Translations under genes and position numbers: made by a program
Origin: Nymphaea colorata
Taxonomy: Eukaryota > Streptophyta > Magnoliopsida > Nymphaeales > Nymphaeaceae
DNA: 64,000 bases
Direction: 5' to 3'
NCBI RefSeq assembly: GCF_008831285.2
Contig: NC_045142.1
Coordinates: 2,671,001 to 2,735,000, forward strand
In this document: in pieces, positions 28,821-41,071 of the stretch
How the letters are laid out: every line of letters starts with the position of its first letter
Position numbering within the stretch: position 1 is the stretch's first letter
The notes under the pieces: generated by a model
Told to the model about the DNA's origin: nothing
Database searches by the model: none
The model's input: only the letters and a program-made list of their open reading frames with translations

Positions 28821-31800
28821 TTAGGAGCAGGGCTTGGGGAAAGCCGGGAACGCTGAACACGGAGCAGCGAGGCAGATGAGCGAGAGGACGGGTTCGTGTC
28901 GAATCTCATCCTATTTTTAATTTCAAATCCGCCTCACATTAAGACCAATGCTCAGCCCAAAAGTTTTTAAGTGGGCAGGCTGAATCTAAGGATCGGCTTA
29001 AATCTTTTGACCAAACAAAAAAGAGTCCCCGGCGGTTTGCTAATCTTACACAGACCTCCGATCCAATTTATGTTTAATTTTGGTACAAGTTAGTTCTTCA
29101 TCAAGCAAAGCCCTTTTGGGAAAAGCCTTCGGGTTGTTGCCCGAGAACCAAAAACTAGCCTTCTGTTGGTCATTGATCCGACGACTGTGTCAAACGCCTT
29201 AAAATCTCACATATGAGCGGTAAACTCCTTGCAAATGTTCTTTGTCTGACAAGCTTTTTTCTTAGGCCCCATTAGTTTCATAAACTTCCTTATCAAAAGA
29301 TGCTATTTGCTGCAAAAAGTAGCAGATATTTTTCTTGGTGCGCTGTAAAAACAGACGCAAGAAGGGAGGTGGAACTTAACGAATGACAAGTTTGCACTGT
29401 CATGTCATATTCGTCGCAGAATTCAGGCCATCTTCTCCCATCAAAATTGGATCCTGTGATCCTTTCTTTCTTCATTTATAACCTCTAAAATTAAATCTCA
29501 TTTAAGAATATTCTCCAATGGTTTTCAGCCACTCGAACAGGAGAAAGGGTTAAAAGAAGTCACAATCTGGCTGTGAACATGTGAGTACTGATCCGAGTCA
29601 GGTTAGCAAGTCATTTTCGACTCAGTCTGGGTGCTGGTCTGCTTGGGAACATAATGTCGGATGCACTTTGTGTATTAACCCAGCTAGCAACAAGTGTTTC
29701 AGAAAATGATGCCTTTCGATGGCCCCACTAGAGCAAGAACTGGGAAGAACAATTGGGGACTCTGTAGCACTTTGTGCTTTTTCCCTTTTGGGTACTTCTA
29801 TTGACACCAGAAAGTAAATCATCGAGTTTATCTGCGTGAAAATGGAGCTCATCACGATGATGTAACCAAGCAAGAATTTTTACATCATGGGTTATATACT
29901 ACGACAATCATGCTCTACCATCAATTCATCTGGCAATGATGATATCATGCCCACATGCCAAAATGGTTCTGACTTCTTCTTTTTGGCCATGTGATGATCC
30001 ATCATGCAGCTATCCACCATCACATGTCATCATAGTTGCCATGATATGTAGCATGTCCTATCCTATCTACACTGTGGCAGGGAATCCTTATTTAGTTTGT
30101 CTTAAGAATAATGGTTTGAATTGCCAATGGATTCCTTAAAGAAGCACTGCTACGTTCAAAAAGAGCAGACAGAATATGAGGACGGTACTCTCCGCCTGAA
30201 CATATTTCTCCTCAAAAAGGCGATGAGAGTCTATGCTTGCTGCTTTATGTTTAATCAAGGACCAACAAAGCAAAGAGAACAAACTAAGTTCTGTTTCTAG
30301 CATTGGCCTGGACAGATATACTCCAAAGGCAAAGATGTTCCGTGATCATCAATGGTAGTGAACTGATAAAGATTAATTTGGATTCTGTGGCATAAGGAAT
30401 CATAATTATGCTACTGTCGTCAACAAAGTCCTGGTTTTTTTATCGGCTTGTTGCTTCCAGCTTTTGCAAAAGTACATTCCGAGAATACCATTTAAGAAAG
30501 TTTGTTAGTAAATGTTACTTTTCATCGCCATATGCTCTGATTAGCTTCCAATTCTTCACCTATATGTAGTACATGGCCACAGCTACCATACAGTTGCCAG
30601 TACATTGAAAGGGAAATCGTTTCGATTTTCTTTGGCACCATGTCATCGCCTATCGGCTACCAGAAATTTAAAAATAACGGTGCCAAAGAACAGCCAAATG
30701 CTGCACGCCTTTAGAAAAAGATGCTTTTACGACATCATGTAAAGTAAAAAAAAGTAAAAACCAGTACACTCCTCCAAACGCTTTAAAATATGCCTGCCCT
30801 CTTGGGGACATTAACTCAGCTTCTATTTCTGTCTAAGAAACACTATTTTTTTCATTTTATTATATCAGTTACTCTGAAAAACTAAAATACTAATTCCCTT
30901 ATTTTACATGTTCATATTTAACATCTGTATGCGAGAAGGACAGGGAACACTCTGGTACTCAAAAGAATTTATCGAAAACAGTGTGCATACATATTTGGTT
31001 CACCATTCGCTGCTCAGTGTCCTGGTTCACATACCTTTTGATGAAGAAACTGAAGCAGGTTAGCAGGTGGACTGGGATCCACTAGACCAGGTGTCAAATG
31101 TCCCGGCCAAACCAAGAGGGATGTAGAAATCAGCATTGTTTGACAATTTCACTTTTCTTATTTATTGGCGAAATGGGTCACGAGCAGAAAAGTGAAAAAG
31201 AGAAGCAATTTCCTTCCTGGTCTAAGCGACAAGAATGTTATATCAATCATGGCATGGAGGTACCTGATTCATGGCAAGTTCCTTACAACAAAAAGAAATG
31301 AAAAAATGGTAAATGATATAACCAAATAAACCAATGAACAATTATATGTTGTGTATGCGTATTAGATCTTAATTGGTTAAGTTACTTATTATTTTGTATT
31401 TTTCACTAAGATCTAGCGCAGAACTGACACTGCCTTTACGTTTTTAGTTTTGTTTTTGTTTCAGCACTCACAGGGAGTTCACGGGTCGGGTCATCAGTTA
31501 GATCATGAAATAAACCCACCCACTCGCACAGATACGTATATCTATCTCTTTAAGGGAAATTAAAACCCTAAGAAAATGAATGATATTACCGTCGAAGCTG
31601 GGCTTCGCAACCTGTGTGTTTAAGGCCCGAACTCGAACGAAGAGGAAGGTCGATAGCTGCTTGGTAGCTATCATCTACACAAATAAACTAAAAACTCTGA
31701 ACCCAATTTGAAACAAAAAGTTACGATATTGATATTAATGAATCAACACAACTAGATCAGCTAAGTACACCGATAGTCAAATTGGGTTGAGAGATGGTAC
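28821..31800. other. Intergenic DNA between the small-protein gene and the RINGv gene
   Basis: 28821-28900 is the likely promoter-proximal part of the small minus-strand gene. A repeat at about 29148-29205 (AGCCTTCTGTTGGTCATTGATCC) and 29573-29640 has relatives in laccase intron 1. A frame at 29622-29873 (minus) is open for 83 codons but unrecognised. Otherwise there is nothing identifiable. Confidence 0.35.
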
Positions 31801-31802
31801 AA

Positions 31803-31809
31803 GGAGAGA

Positions 31810-31863
<54 letters not shown>
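31803..31863. repeat. (GA)n microsatellite
   Basis: About 60 bp of GA repeat with one GGGA interruption near its start. Confidence 0.9.
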
Positions 31864-31866
<3 letters not shown>

Positions 31867-32834
31867 GCTCCATTCTGTATAGAGGCTGATTAACATCGGA
31901 GCAAGTTCTCCTGCTGAGAGGCTGATGATGGTGTACTTCCTGGTCGAGAGGGAAACCAGAGCCGTGACGCCAAGCAGCTTGTGTAACAGCAGGAGGTCTT
32001 CAGGGATGACTTGGTATGGTTTCCAGTCAAATATTTAATAAAGAAAGACTTCATGAGTAGAATGTTACGGGAAAAAGAAAAAGGGATCCCTGTTTCCAGG
32101 GATTCGTAAAATGGTTGGGCTCGGATACAGTTAAACACTCTTCAACTTGTTACAAAGACCACGGAGAAAACGTAATTACATCACCAATTAAAAACTTAAA
32201 GAAATATAAAAATGTCGGGACAAAGAATGCAACAGCATACATGTTGAAACGGATAAACTCGTATTTGTCAGACTAGGATTTTTAATACCTCTGAGTTGGT
32301 GCAGGTGAGAGTGCCGCTAATTTTGTAGAGTTCTAAAACATAAAGGACAACCAAGCTTCAAATTCCCGCATGCCTGCTTCTTCATGTACAGAAGGAACAT
32401 GACAAACAGGAAAACAACAAACCCAAATAAACACTACCAGCGTGGCTCCTAGATTCTCGTGTCCCTCAGGTTCGAGTGTTCATTTTCATGAAGTGGAGAC
32501 CACATACAAATGATATTCCATGGATCAATACCAACATACAGAAATGCTAAAGAACTGCAAAGTAGCAGCATGAGAAGCAGGGATTCATATAAAACCGATG
32601 TTTTAATTTCGATTACATGATATAACATAACAAGACCAAGAAGCACTGCTCTGTGATGCAAGGGGCACACACCCATCATTTTTTTTTTCTTTTTCCAAAT
32701 TTTCTTGCTTTTGTTTTCACTTCTTTTTCTTCCTCCTCTTTCAGCTAAATGTGATGGTGTGTACGTACATACAAAATGGAAGTAAAGGCACTCGGATGTT
32801 GGAAATCGAGCAATTCATGAACGGAGAGCTCTAG

Positions 32835-34590
32835 TTACGAGGGGACGTTGAAGTGGAAAAGCCAGGAAATAACAAAGGCAAAGACCATGCAGGCCAGCAG
32901 GAAATTGAGAAAGCGATGCCCATGCCAGAAGCTTCTTGTTGGTTCTGGAGGTGGTGCAGGAGCAGTGCTTGCTTCATTCCATTGCTCCAGGAATTCTGTA
33001 TTGTCCACACCAATTATATTGCGTGCAGTTGATCCACATATCTCACAGGTCCTGTAAAAGAAAACGATATCAGGCGCATCACACAGAAATACACTTGCAA
33101 AAATTTAACCAAGTTAACCTCACATAGACAAGATTTCTGATGGTGATGGTTTACTAGAGAAGATGCAGCAGAAATTCCTGATAGCTCCAAAGCAAACCAA
33201 AAGGAAAGAAAAAGAAGAAGCAAAAATTTTGTAACGATAGCACCTGAGCTAGAGTGCTGGCATGTGCTACTCATTCATACATCAACATAAATCCATGAAT
33301 TTCCAATCGCATCACGACCAGCAGTATTGGACATCTCAATATCATATTCATTCAGATGGTAGTGTATCTGTATTCCACATAAACGAAATTAGGCTACCAC
33401 GTAATTTGCTGATGAGCTAGCACTTATTTCTGCTAGCTCCTGAGAAATCACTCTCTTTTAAGGTTGCTTATAATGCATCCAGAAAGCAGATCGTGTTTTC
33501 ACTAAATGCACGCTGAGGAAAAGCCAGGGCCTGGAAACAGTGGTGTCATACTGGAACAAATCATTCAGGAAATTCATTTCTGACGTGTACCATATCAAGT
33601 CGTTCAAGTTATCCATGCAATTTGCCCAAGAGCCGATGCACTAGAAGCATCTACTCATGATCCACTCATAGAATAATAAACTAAATAAAAGCTTCAACAG
33701 ACACCTACTCTTGCAAGAGTTAAATAAGATAAGAGCCAAGTTGGGCCGATTCACTGAACAATATCAAATGGGCCCAACATCTACAATATTTGAGAAAATG
33801 GTTACAAAAAGCGCATGTGCATGAAGGACTGATCGAAAACCACACATTAGCTTAGGAAGCTTAGGATACTTAAGACTTGAAGTTAAATTTTCTATAAAAA
33901 TAGTAATGGACTCTAAGAATCTTAATGGCATAGCTGGATGTATAACCTAATTTTTCAGGTAAGGTCCTTGTTGAATCTCCAAGAACGAAGGACCTTAATA
34001 AGTTTATATTTGGGGAATCACTCTGAAGTGTATCTGGCCTTCTTTTTTCCTTCTTCCTGTTCATTTTATTTGGGATGACAAAGAAGGGATCGTTGCTACA
34101 GATGTCAGACATGTCCTTTCATCCATCATACCTTCAACTTGTTCATTCTCCTCTAACTGCAATGCAAATAAAATATACAAACAGAATGCAAATTTCTCCA
34201 AGAAACTGACCAAAAAAGCATCTCAAAGATGTTGTGAAGAGGAAAAGAGGAGAGTTGTGTCTCATTCATGATTCAACATGCCTCTGATTGTTGAAGACAT
34301 AAAAAAGTGATACATTCTCATTTAACTGCAGTACAGTGGCCAACTCCATGTTGGAGCTGGAAATTCAAACTATTGCCTACTATCAGTTTGCTTGAGTAGT
34401 AAAGAAATAGTCGAATATGAAAAGAACTTTGCCTTTAGTATCTCATCCAGTTTAAGCACGTTTTTGCTGAGCGTTAATTACACTATAATATTTACCTGAA
34501 GTTGGTAAACGATGACAAGAAAATAGTCATATTCGTATGTGTTCAAGACCAGGTTACTGTGAAGTTGGTACTTTGTGTCGATTGAGCATC

Positions 34591-34631
<41 letters not shown>

Positions 34632-36047
34632 TTGACCAAATGGGAAGATGCATTACCCCAAAAAAAATGGGTGACAAGCTGTCACCGACTTTACAACAAT
34701 TTGGTAAAAGGAAAACAGAGAGAAAAAGGGGGCGGGGTGGGAGGAGAGAGGTCCACTGCCAAGCTAAAACTTCTCTAAATGAATTACACTAAAACTTCTT
34801 TAACTGAATTACCAATAGACGAGATTTATATGTCATAGACATCGTAGAGAAGAAGAAGAAGAAGAAAAAGAAGAATAAGAAGAAGAAAAAGAAGAAAAAG
34901 AAGAAAAAGAAGAAGAAGAAGAAGAAAAAGAAGAATAAGAAGAAGAAGAAGAAGAAGAAGAGGATCGTAAAACCTATAAGAGAGACACATAAAATTGAGC
35001 GGAAGATTAAGCGGAGCGTTTCTACACCACGAAACACCAAAAATAAAATTAGGCAGAATCCAAATGAGGCAACCTTTTGCCACTTTCAATTGCACAAGCA
35101 ATCAGAATAAGGTATCCAGTATTCACATTCTCAACTTAGAACCTAAGAAATATTCACGCTCAGGCAGATTTCTTTTCCAATGTTAGTGATCAATAGCACT
35201 AAAACGGAAAGCATAAAGCTAAAAGCTCTTGATAGAAGAATTTCATAACAAAAGCCAAAACATGCCATCATTTCATCTACCAAACTTCCATTTATACAAA
35301 TAGTCCAGACAACCCATGATAAAGGTATTCATAATTCTACAGCTTTCATAAGCTTCACACTCAATTAAGAACTCGATAAAGATAAAGGCACTTTCGAACC
35401 AAAGCCACAAAAGAAAAAAGAAGAACATAAACGATAAAAGATAAGAATGCCACTACAAGGAAAAGGAAAAACAAGTGCAGAGCTTTCGAGCCTGTTCGTC
35501 GGGACCAAAATAAACATCCTTAAATGGTAAAAATTCAGAAGAAATAAGGAACGACGAATAGAAGATAAAAAAGAAAGAAGATTACTTACTTATTCCCCTT
35601 GATTTTGAACCAGGCTTCTGCACATTGTTTATGGGCAGCAGCAAGATCATCCTTACAAGAGCAACCAAGCTCAATGGCCACCCCAGATTCTTGCGTCCCA
35701 CCCTCTAAACTAAGGTGACAAATTCTGCAATCTCTTTCCACCTTCGCCAAATGCACCTTAATCTCAGGAGCCTCGCTCACACCACCATCGCCCCCGCTCC
35801 CCAAATCCACATCTGAGTACTCAGAAACAGAGTTCCTCGGCGGATCCGACGCCCCACCCATCTCAAGATCAGAGACATCCGAATAGCTATATTCACCATC
35901 ATAAGAGCCGCCGTTAGAATCAAAAGGATTCAAAGGAGAGTGCCATGAACGGTCCTCTGCATCAGAGAAACTGAGGCTGTCCTCGCTTGAATCATAAACC
36001 GAATGCAAACCTTCTTCCAAATCCTCCTCAGGCTTTTCCCTAGCCAT
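32835..36047 (-). CDS. RING-CH (RINGv) zinc finger membrane protein, putative E3 ligase
   Basis: Exon 1 is 35590-36047 and exon 2 is 32835-33051, giving 675 nt and 224 residues; AA at the end of exon 1 joins G of exon 2 to make Lys153. The N-terminus (1-100) is acidic and Ser-rich, with repeated SYSD/YSDV/SEYSD motifs. A C4HC3 RING-variant finger follows: C107, C110, C129, C131, H139, C142, C155 and C158, split by the intron between the sixth and seventh ligands. A Pro-rich linker (APAPPPEP) leads to one transmembrane helix at about 199-218 (LNFLLACMVFAFVISW) and a short tail. RINGv proteins of the MARCH type normally act as membrane ubiquitin ligases; substrate unknown. The 2.5-kb intron holds (GA)n and (GAA)n tracts. 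The leader upstream of 36047 is GA-rich. Confidence 0.93.
34592..34628. repeat. (GA)n microsatellite in RINGv intron
   Basis: A pure GA run of about 36 bp. Confidence 0.9.
34848..34966. repeat. (GAA)n tract in RINGv intron
   Basis: About 118 bp of GAA/AAG repeat with regular GAAAAA and GAATAA variants. The long poly-Phe and poly-Leu frames on the minus strand are artefacts of this tract. Confidence 0.9.
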
Positions 36048-36600
36048 TGCTCACAATCAGAAGGGGAAGGAGAAACCCACAAATGGAAGACTCAAATATG
36101 GGAAGCAAAAAGCTGGCTACTTTGTTTGGTTTTATTAAAGGCAATCAGATGGGTATTTAAAATTGAGCTCCTAGGGACACAACAGAGGGCAGGAGTTGGT
36201 GATATCAGTATGTCAGTAAGGCAGAGATCCAATAGTAAAAGAACAATTCCTAAGAGGAAAAAAAAGGGTGTTGCTGTTGAGTGTAGAAGAAAAAGAAAAC
36301 AGGAAAACTGTAGTTTTTGTGCCGGCATGAGTCGTTTCCCTTGCCAACTTTACCCTGCAAGAGACAGTGAAACAAAGGGTAAACAAGAGATAGAGAGGGA
36401 AGGGGGGGGAGGGGAAAGAGAGGGAGAGAGAGAGAGAGGGCATTGGGTGTTTGTTTTGGCGCTCAGAGCGACAAAGAGAGATGTATTTGTGTGTCCGCTT
36501 TTGCTAGAGAGAGAGAAAGAGACCACCTGCCGAGATGGGCATGTGACGGCCTAGCATGCCATGATAGTATAGAGGGAGGGACATTATCGAGGGAGAAGAG
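36048..36600 (-). promoter_or_regulatory. GA-rich leader and promoter region of the RINGv gene
   Basis: Upstream of the RINGv start, on its coding strand, is pyrimidine-rich DNA (plus-strand GAGAGGGAAGGGGGGGGAGG and GAGAGAGAGA near 36390-36440), as is common in plant leaders. No TATA box is certain. Confidence 0.3.
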
Positions 36601-37163
36601 ATGTGAGAGATTCATCAAGATGGCACACGATCATATGCCATGGCATGCGTTCACGCCAACATACATCCAAAAACGACCCGGAGCACCCGCAGTCCCACGA
36701 TGAATTTTCTAAAGAAAGCTTTTCTTCAGTTTTACAGAGCCTGGTTTTTCTATAATTTCTGCTTATTCTCTTGATTCCTACATGCTCAGATACGCAATCT
36801 GTAATTGCTTTTTGAGCGCATTGAAAAGCAATAAAGAAATGATCTGGATTCTCTCTCAACTTCAAATCGCTGTGACAGATATCGACACCTTTTTGAAAGT
36901 TTACAGTGTTTAGTAGCTGATTTTCGACCAAACATAATGTGATAAAAACGTGATCATTAGAATATCTCTCTGATTTGTTTCGGAAAATATCTCCATCTCT
37001 CTGATCTACTGCAACGTCGATAAGCTAAAACACTCATAATCTGTGTTTAAATATTCTGTATATAAAGTTATTTGTCTGAAATATTTCGAGAAAGCACGAA
37101 GTTTACTGTCTTCTCTTTCCATATAACCAGATTTGCAACCATGCTGGAATTACAAAACTATCT

Positions 37164-37200
<37 letters not shown>

Positions 37201-39070
37201 GTGCAGGACGATACAAAATTAAAATCTTCAAGAGACGAGACATCCCGTACCGTAACATCCATATCATTTAACAGCGGGGCAGTTACGTTAGTTTTTTCTT
37301 AAAAAATAACATTAACAAGTGACTCGGTCCTTCTCACTTTTCTAACTTAAAAATATTATAAATGATATTTATTATCGTTTTTGGGTCTACCACTTGGACT
37401 CTTGCCCCCCACATACGATAAGTTGGCTCTTAGTTCGCTGTCACGAGGAAACCTTTGTTTTCTGTTTGACTATGTGTACCAAAACCAAATTCTGAAGAAG
37501 ACATCCATATGCTCAATCAGCAAACAACCAGCAAGGCAGTTTTTTTTATATATATATATATATAGTTCGAATGTTTTGGTTGCTGGGAGCTAATCCATTT
37601 TGCAAGAGTGATGCTGGACGAGTCAACTAAACCAATCTGTCTTCCTCCCTTTCTGTCTCTCTCTATCTCCAAAAGGAGAACAGTGGGCTTGACTCTTGAG
37701 CTAATACACTGCACCAACCTCAATTCCAAGCAAGCATGATTGAGCCATGTGTGTGAGAGAAAGGTGGCTTTGAATGGAGGGTCCGACATGATTACGACCA
37801 GTTAATAGATCTATACAAAAGGCATTGAGCAACAACAGTAATTGCATTTAATAAATTTAATATGCAAAGGCAATGCAAACAAGCGCCTTTTGATTATAGC
37901 TCAAGTCATTTTAGAGATTCCTGTTGCAGAGGAAGAAGATGCATTTGTCTGTAGAAAAGGCAGGAAGAGAATGGAACATGACATGCCCACATAATGGGTC
38001 ACTATTTCAACAAGTTTCCCGGAACTGCCCTCTCGATCCCTCATGCATGTAAACTCTAACAACAGACTTGTTGCTCAATAGCATCTTTTCTGAAGGTATT
38101 CCTGTAATGGAAAAAAGCAAATATAATTAACTATTGCTTTTGATTTTGTATGTAGTGGGGGGGCTGAGTAATTTGCTAAAGAGAGAGTCAGAGAGGGGGG
38201 AGAGATGCGGGGACATTGAAATGGCATAAAGGAACGTGGAAGATAATGGTCAGTGAGATTGGAACAGAAAAGCTTGGTAAGTAGAGTGCAGATGTTTTAA
38301 TAATGACTTTTTCTTCTCTGTGGAAATTTGGTATGGGGAAAACGCGAATATTTTAACTTCAGTTGTCCAATGACTTGAATTTTTTAATCGATCTGGTGGT
38401 TCTTTTCTTTTTACAGCAAAAAAGAAAAGTTGGGTTGGGAGGGTGGGGCGGGGAAGGGGGTTAAGAAGATGTAAATATCAGTTTCCAATCTTGTGTCCGG
38501 ATATCTTAAAAAGCGCTGCATATCTCTGATACCCGTGAGCCAATATTGAGGGATTTCTATTTTTCTGTTTAAAACATAATTGTTAAATATTTAATAAATT
38601 AAAACTAATTTTGTAATCTTTATATGATGAACAAAGTATTAAGAGGAAATTCACCCAAGTAAGATGGAAGGAAGAGCTGTTCCTTTTGAGGGGTGATTTC
38701 TGTGTGGACCTGGAAAATTAGTAGCGAATGGGCACGAGGCGTCGATCAAAGGTGACCGTCCAATGAATAAGATGAAGATGGTCCACCAGGACAGCGCCGT
38801 GAGCGTGGTTTCAGGTGGGTCTCGTGATCACGTACGTTTCTGCTCATTCAAATGGACTTGGTAAGTTGGTATGCTTCAATATGGACCAAATCCTCACAGT
38901 AACATCAGCCTTCATTAAAACACACACACACACACACAATCTCTCTCTCTGTTTCACACACAATCTCTCTCTCTATTTCTTTCACTTTTTCTCTCTTGTC
39001 CAGTCTAATGAAACATATCGACTGAATATTGTCCAGTCTAATGAAACATATCGACTGAATATTGTTCAAC
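36601..39070. other. Intergenic DNA with simple repeats
   Basis: (CT)n at 37166-37197, (TA)n at about 37547-37564, and (CA)n with CT runs at 38920-38975. A 33-bp direct duplication (GTCCAGTCTAATGAAACATA...) lies at about 39000-39065. No gene is recognised. Confidence 0.45.
39000..39065. repeat. 33-bp tandem duplication
   Basis: Two identical adjacent copies of a 33-bp unit beginning GTCCAGTCTAATGAAACATA and ending CTGAATATT. Confidence 0.85.
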
Positions 39071-41071
39071 AGAAAGGTTAACAACTTACTGCCCGAAAAA
39101 GCAGCCCCAAGCCCTTCCACCCCACCAAAGGTCCTGAGCTGTGGCCAGACTTGGCTGTAAAGCGACTATGCCGATCAGATGTCTTCAATATAAGGCACGC
39201 CATCCAGTTTCCGATCACGCCCAAGGTGCCGATTTCCGGCCACTTACATGATGACAAACAGAGGCACTTGGAACTTGCATTGGCTGCAAAGCAGACCATT
39301 CGGATCCACATTTCATGTATAGAATGTGAACCACAAGGAATTAGACGTTTAGATGAAGCAGAGTTTACAAGATTGAAGGTCCCATCACAGGCTCATCCAA
39401 GACGGATCAGTCCAAGGCCCATGTGGTGCATAACTTCACGGAAAAGAAACCAATAAATCTCCCATGACGACTTTGAATGGAAGGAGCATGAGAGCAGTAC
39501 AGGCCCACAATTTTGGAATCCTCCCCACAAGCACAGCCACAAATATTCTTGATCATTATCGGCTGTATTTCAGTGTGGCAAAAATCAAAATCTCACAATT
39601 TCAGGAAGAACTCGACAAAATCTCAGCAATTAAAGAACATGCGGAAGAAAATCAGAAAGGAGAAAAGGGTGAAACTAGTTATGAAGCAAATGAATGAAAT
39701 TTTCATGGCATTGGAAGGATCTCATTGGAATAGTGTCTCCGTCTCACGATTGAATTCCCAGATTAATCATGAAACCTTCAAGATTTTGCTGAAATCAGCA
39801 TGCGCACAAGAAGCTGTGGATAGGTTGAACTTTGAAGGAAGATGCTGAAGCGTAAGAAATTTGGTCCTCCTTGAACAATATCTTCACGAAATCTCTATGA
39901 ATAGGACAAGGAATATCTTTGAGTACGATGTCTCATACTCATGAAACCACTAGCAAATAGGACCTTATCAATGATAATTTTGTTGTGAACCCCAAGGGGT
40001 TGTAGCTTCCACCTCTTAAAAGGATTTGGGTTCGAACGCTGAGGTGGTCGCTGTCATTGTCCCAATGCGTTTTTTCTCTGGGCCGTAATAGATCCCAAAA
40101 CAAGCTTGGTATATGATTCCAAATGAAACACAAAGAGCCCCCTTTAAGCAGTTTCCAGAGAAATTGCAGCGTTGTTTTCCACATTTATCATTTTCAAAAA
40201 GGACTTGATCAATCATTTCCGCAGGTGAACATACAAACAACCACCCAATTGCAGCCTGTGTCACAGAGATACGGCTAAAGATACTGTGGTAATTTTCTAT
40301 TAAATTTTCAATATACTTCTGCATATAAGGGAATACAAAACTGGCAGTCAAAATAGAGTATACCTGCAGAAGACCTTATGCCTTAGTTCAGAGAAAATAC
40401 AGAGCAGCTAACAAAAAGGAAACAACAATGAGAAAAGATGAAAAATGTGTCTGCTAATGAAGGTTACAGATTCGGTCAAGAGAAAAAACCTGTAATATCA
40501 TCGCCGAGCATGGTTATTTTGGCTTATTGATATACCAATACAAGTCCATCATTTCTTAGAATCACTTTATCAACTTTTAGGTTCTACAGAATAGCAAACT
40601 AACAGGATAAAACATGCTTTTCCCTAAAGTTTGAAGTATACCAACATCCCTGACTGTGCAATGCAGAATCGATTAAGCATGCCTAGCACAGCACATTGGG
40701 ATCATGAAAGACAAAAAGAACACTGGACATTTACAAAAAGATAGAACCATTATAATAGAAGACAAGGAAGAAGTGATATATTACATAGCCCTTCTTAAAT
40801 AAGGGAACTTGAAGATCACCATTACTAATTACCGACTAAGCAATTTCAAATTTCATTTCTAGCCTGAAAATCTAATGAAATTTAGTAGGCAACAAAATTG
40901 GCAGAAATGCCAAAATCTACATCATATGGGATTTGGAAACCCCTCTATTCTCACATCTGGAAGACGGAAAGACATCTTCCATCTATGTTATAAGATCACT
41001 CCTCTCAGCAGGATAGTGCACATTTAGTTCAAGAAGTACAACGGAAGAGGTTGAAGGACATCAATAAATTT
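39071..41071. other. Intergenic DNA with an unexplained GC-richer open stretch
   Basis: Between 39083 and 39453 the plus strand has a frame open for about 120 codons with no early ATG. Frames at 39464-39848 (plus) and 39939-40351 (minus) are also open but resemble nothing I know. Plausibly old transposon DNA. 40400-41071 is AT-rich and includes the MYB 3' flank. Confidence 0.35.

Noticed and set aside
29622-29873. 83-codon minus-strand frame with a hydrophobic start
   Set aside because: It has no homology I recognise, lacks a plausible splice context, and overlaps a dispersed repeat at 29573-29640.
31890-32138. Minus-strand frame, and an alternative frame reading PEDLLLLHKLLGVTALVS
   Set aside because: Looks somewhat coding, but has no acceptor, no start and no family resemblance.
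34789-35101. Frames encoding poly-Phe and poly-Leu
   Set aside because: Artefact of the (GAA)n tract in the RINGv intron.
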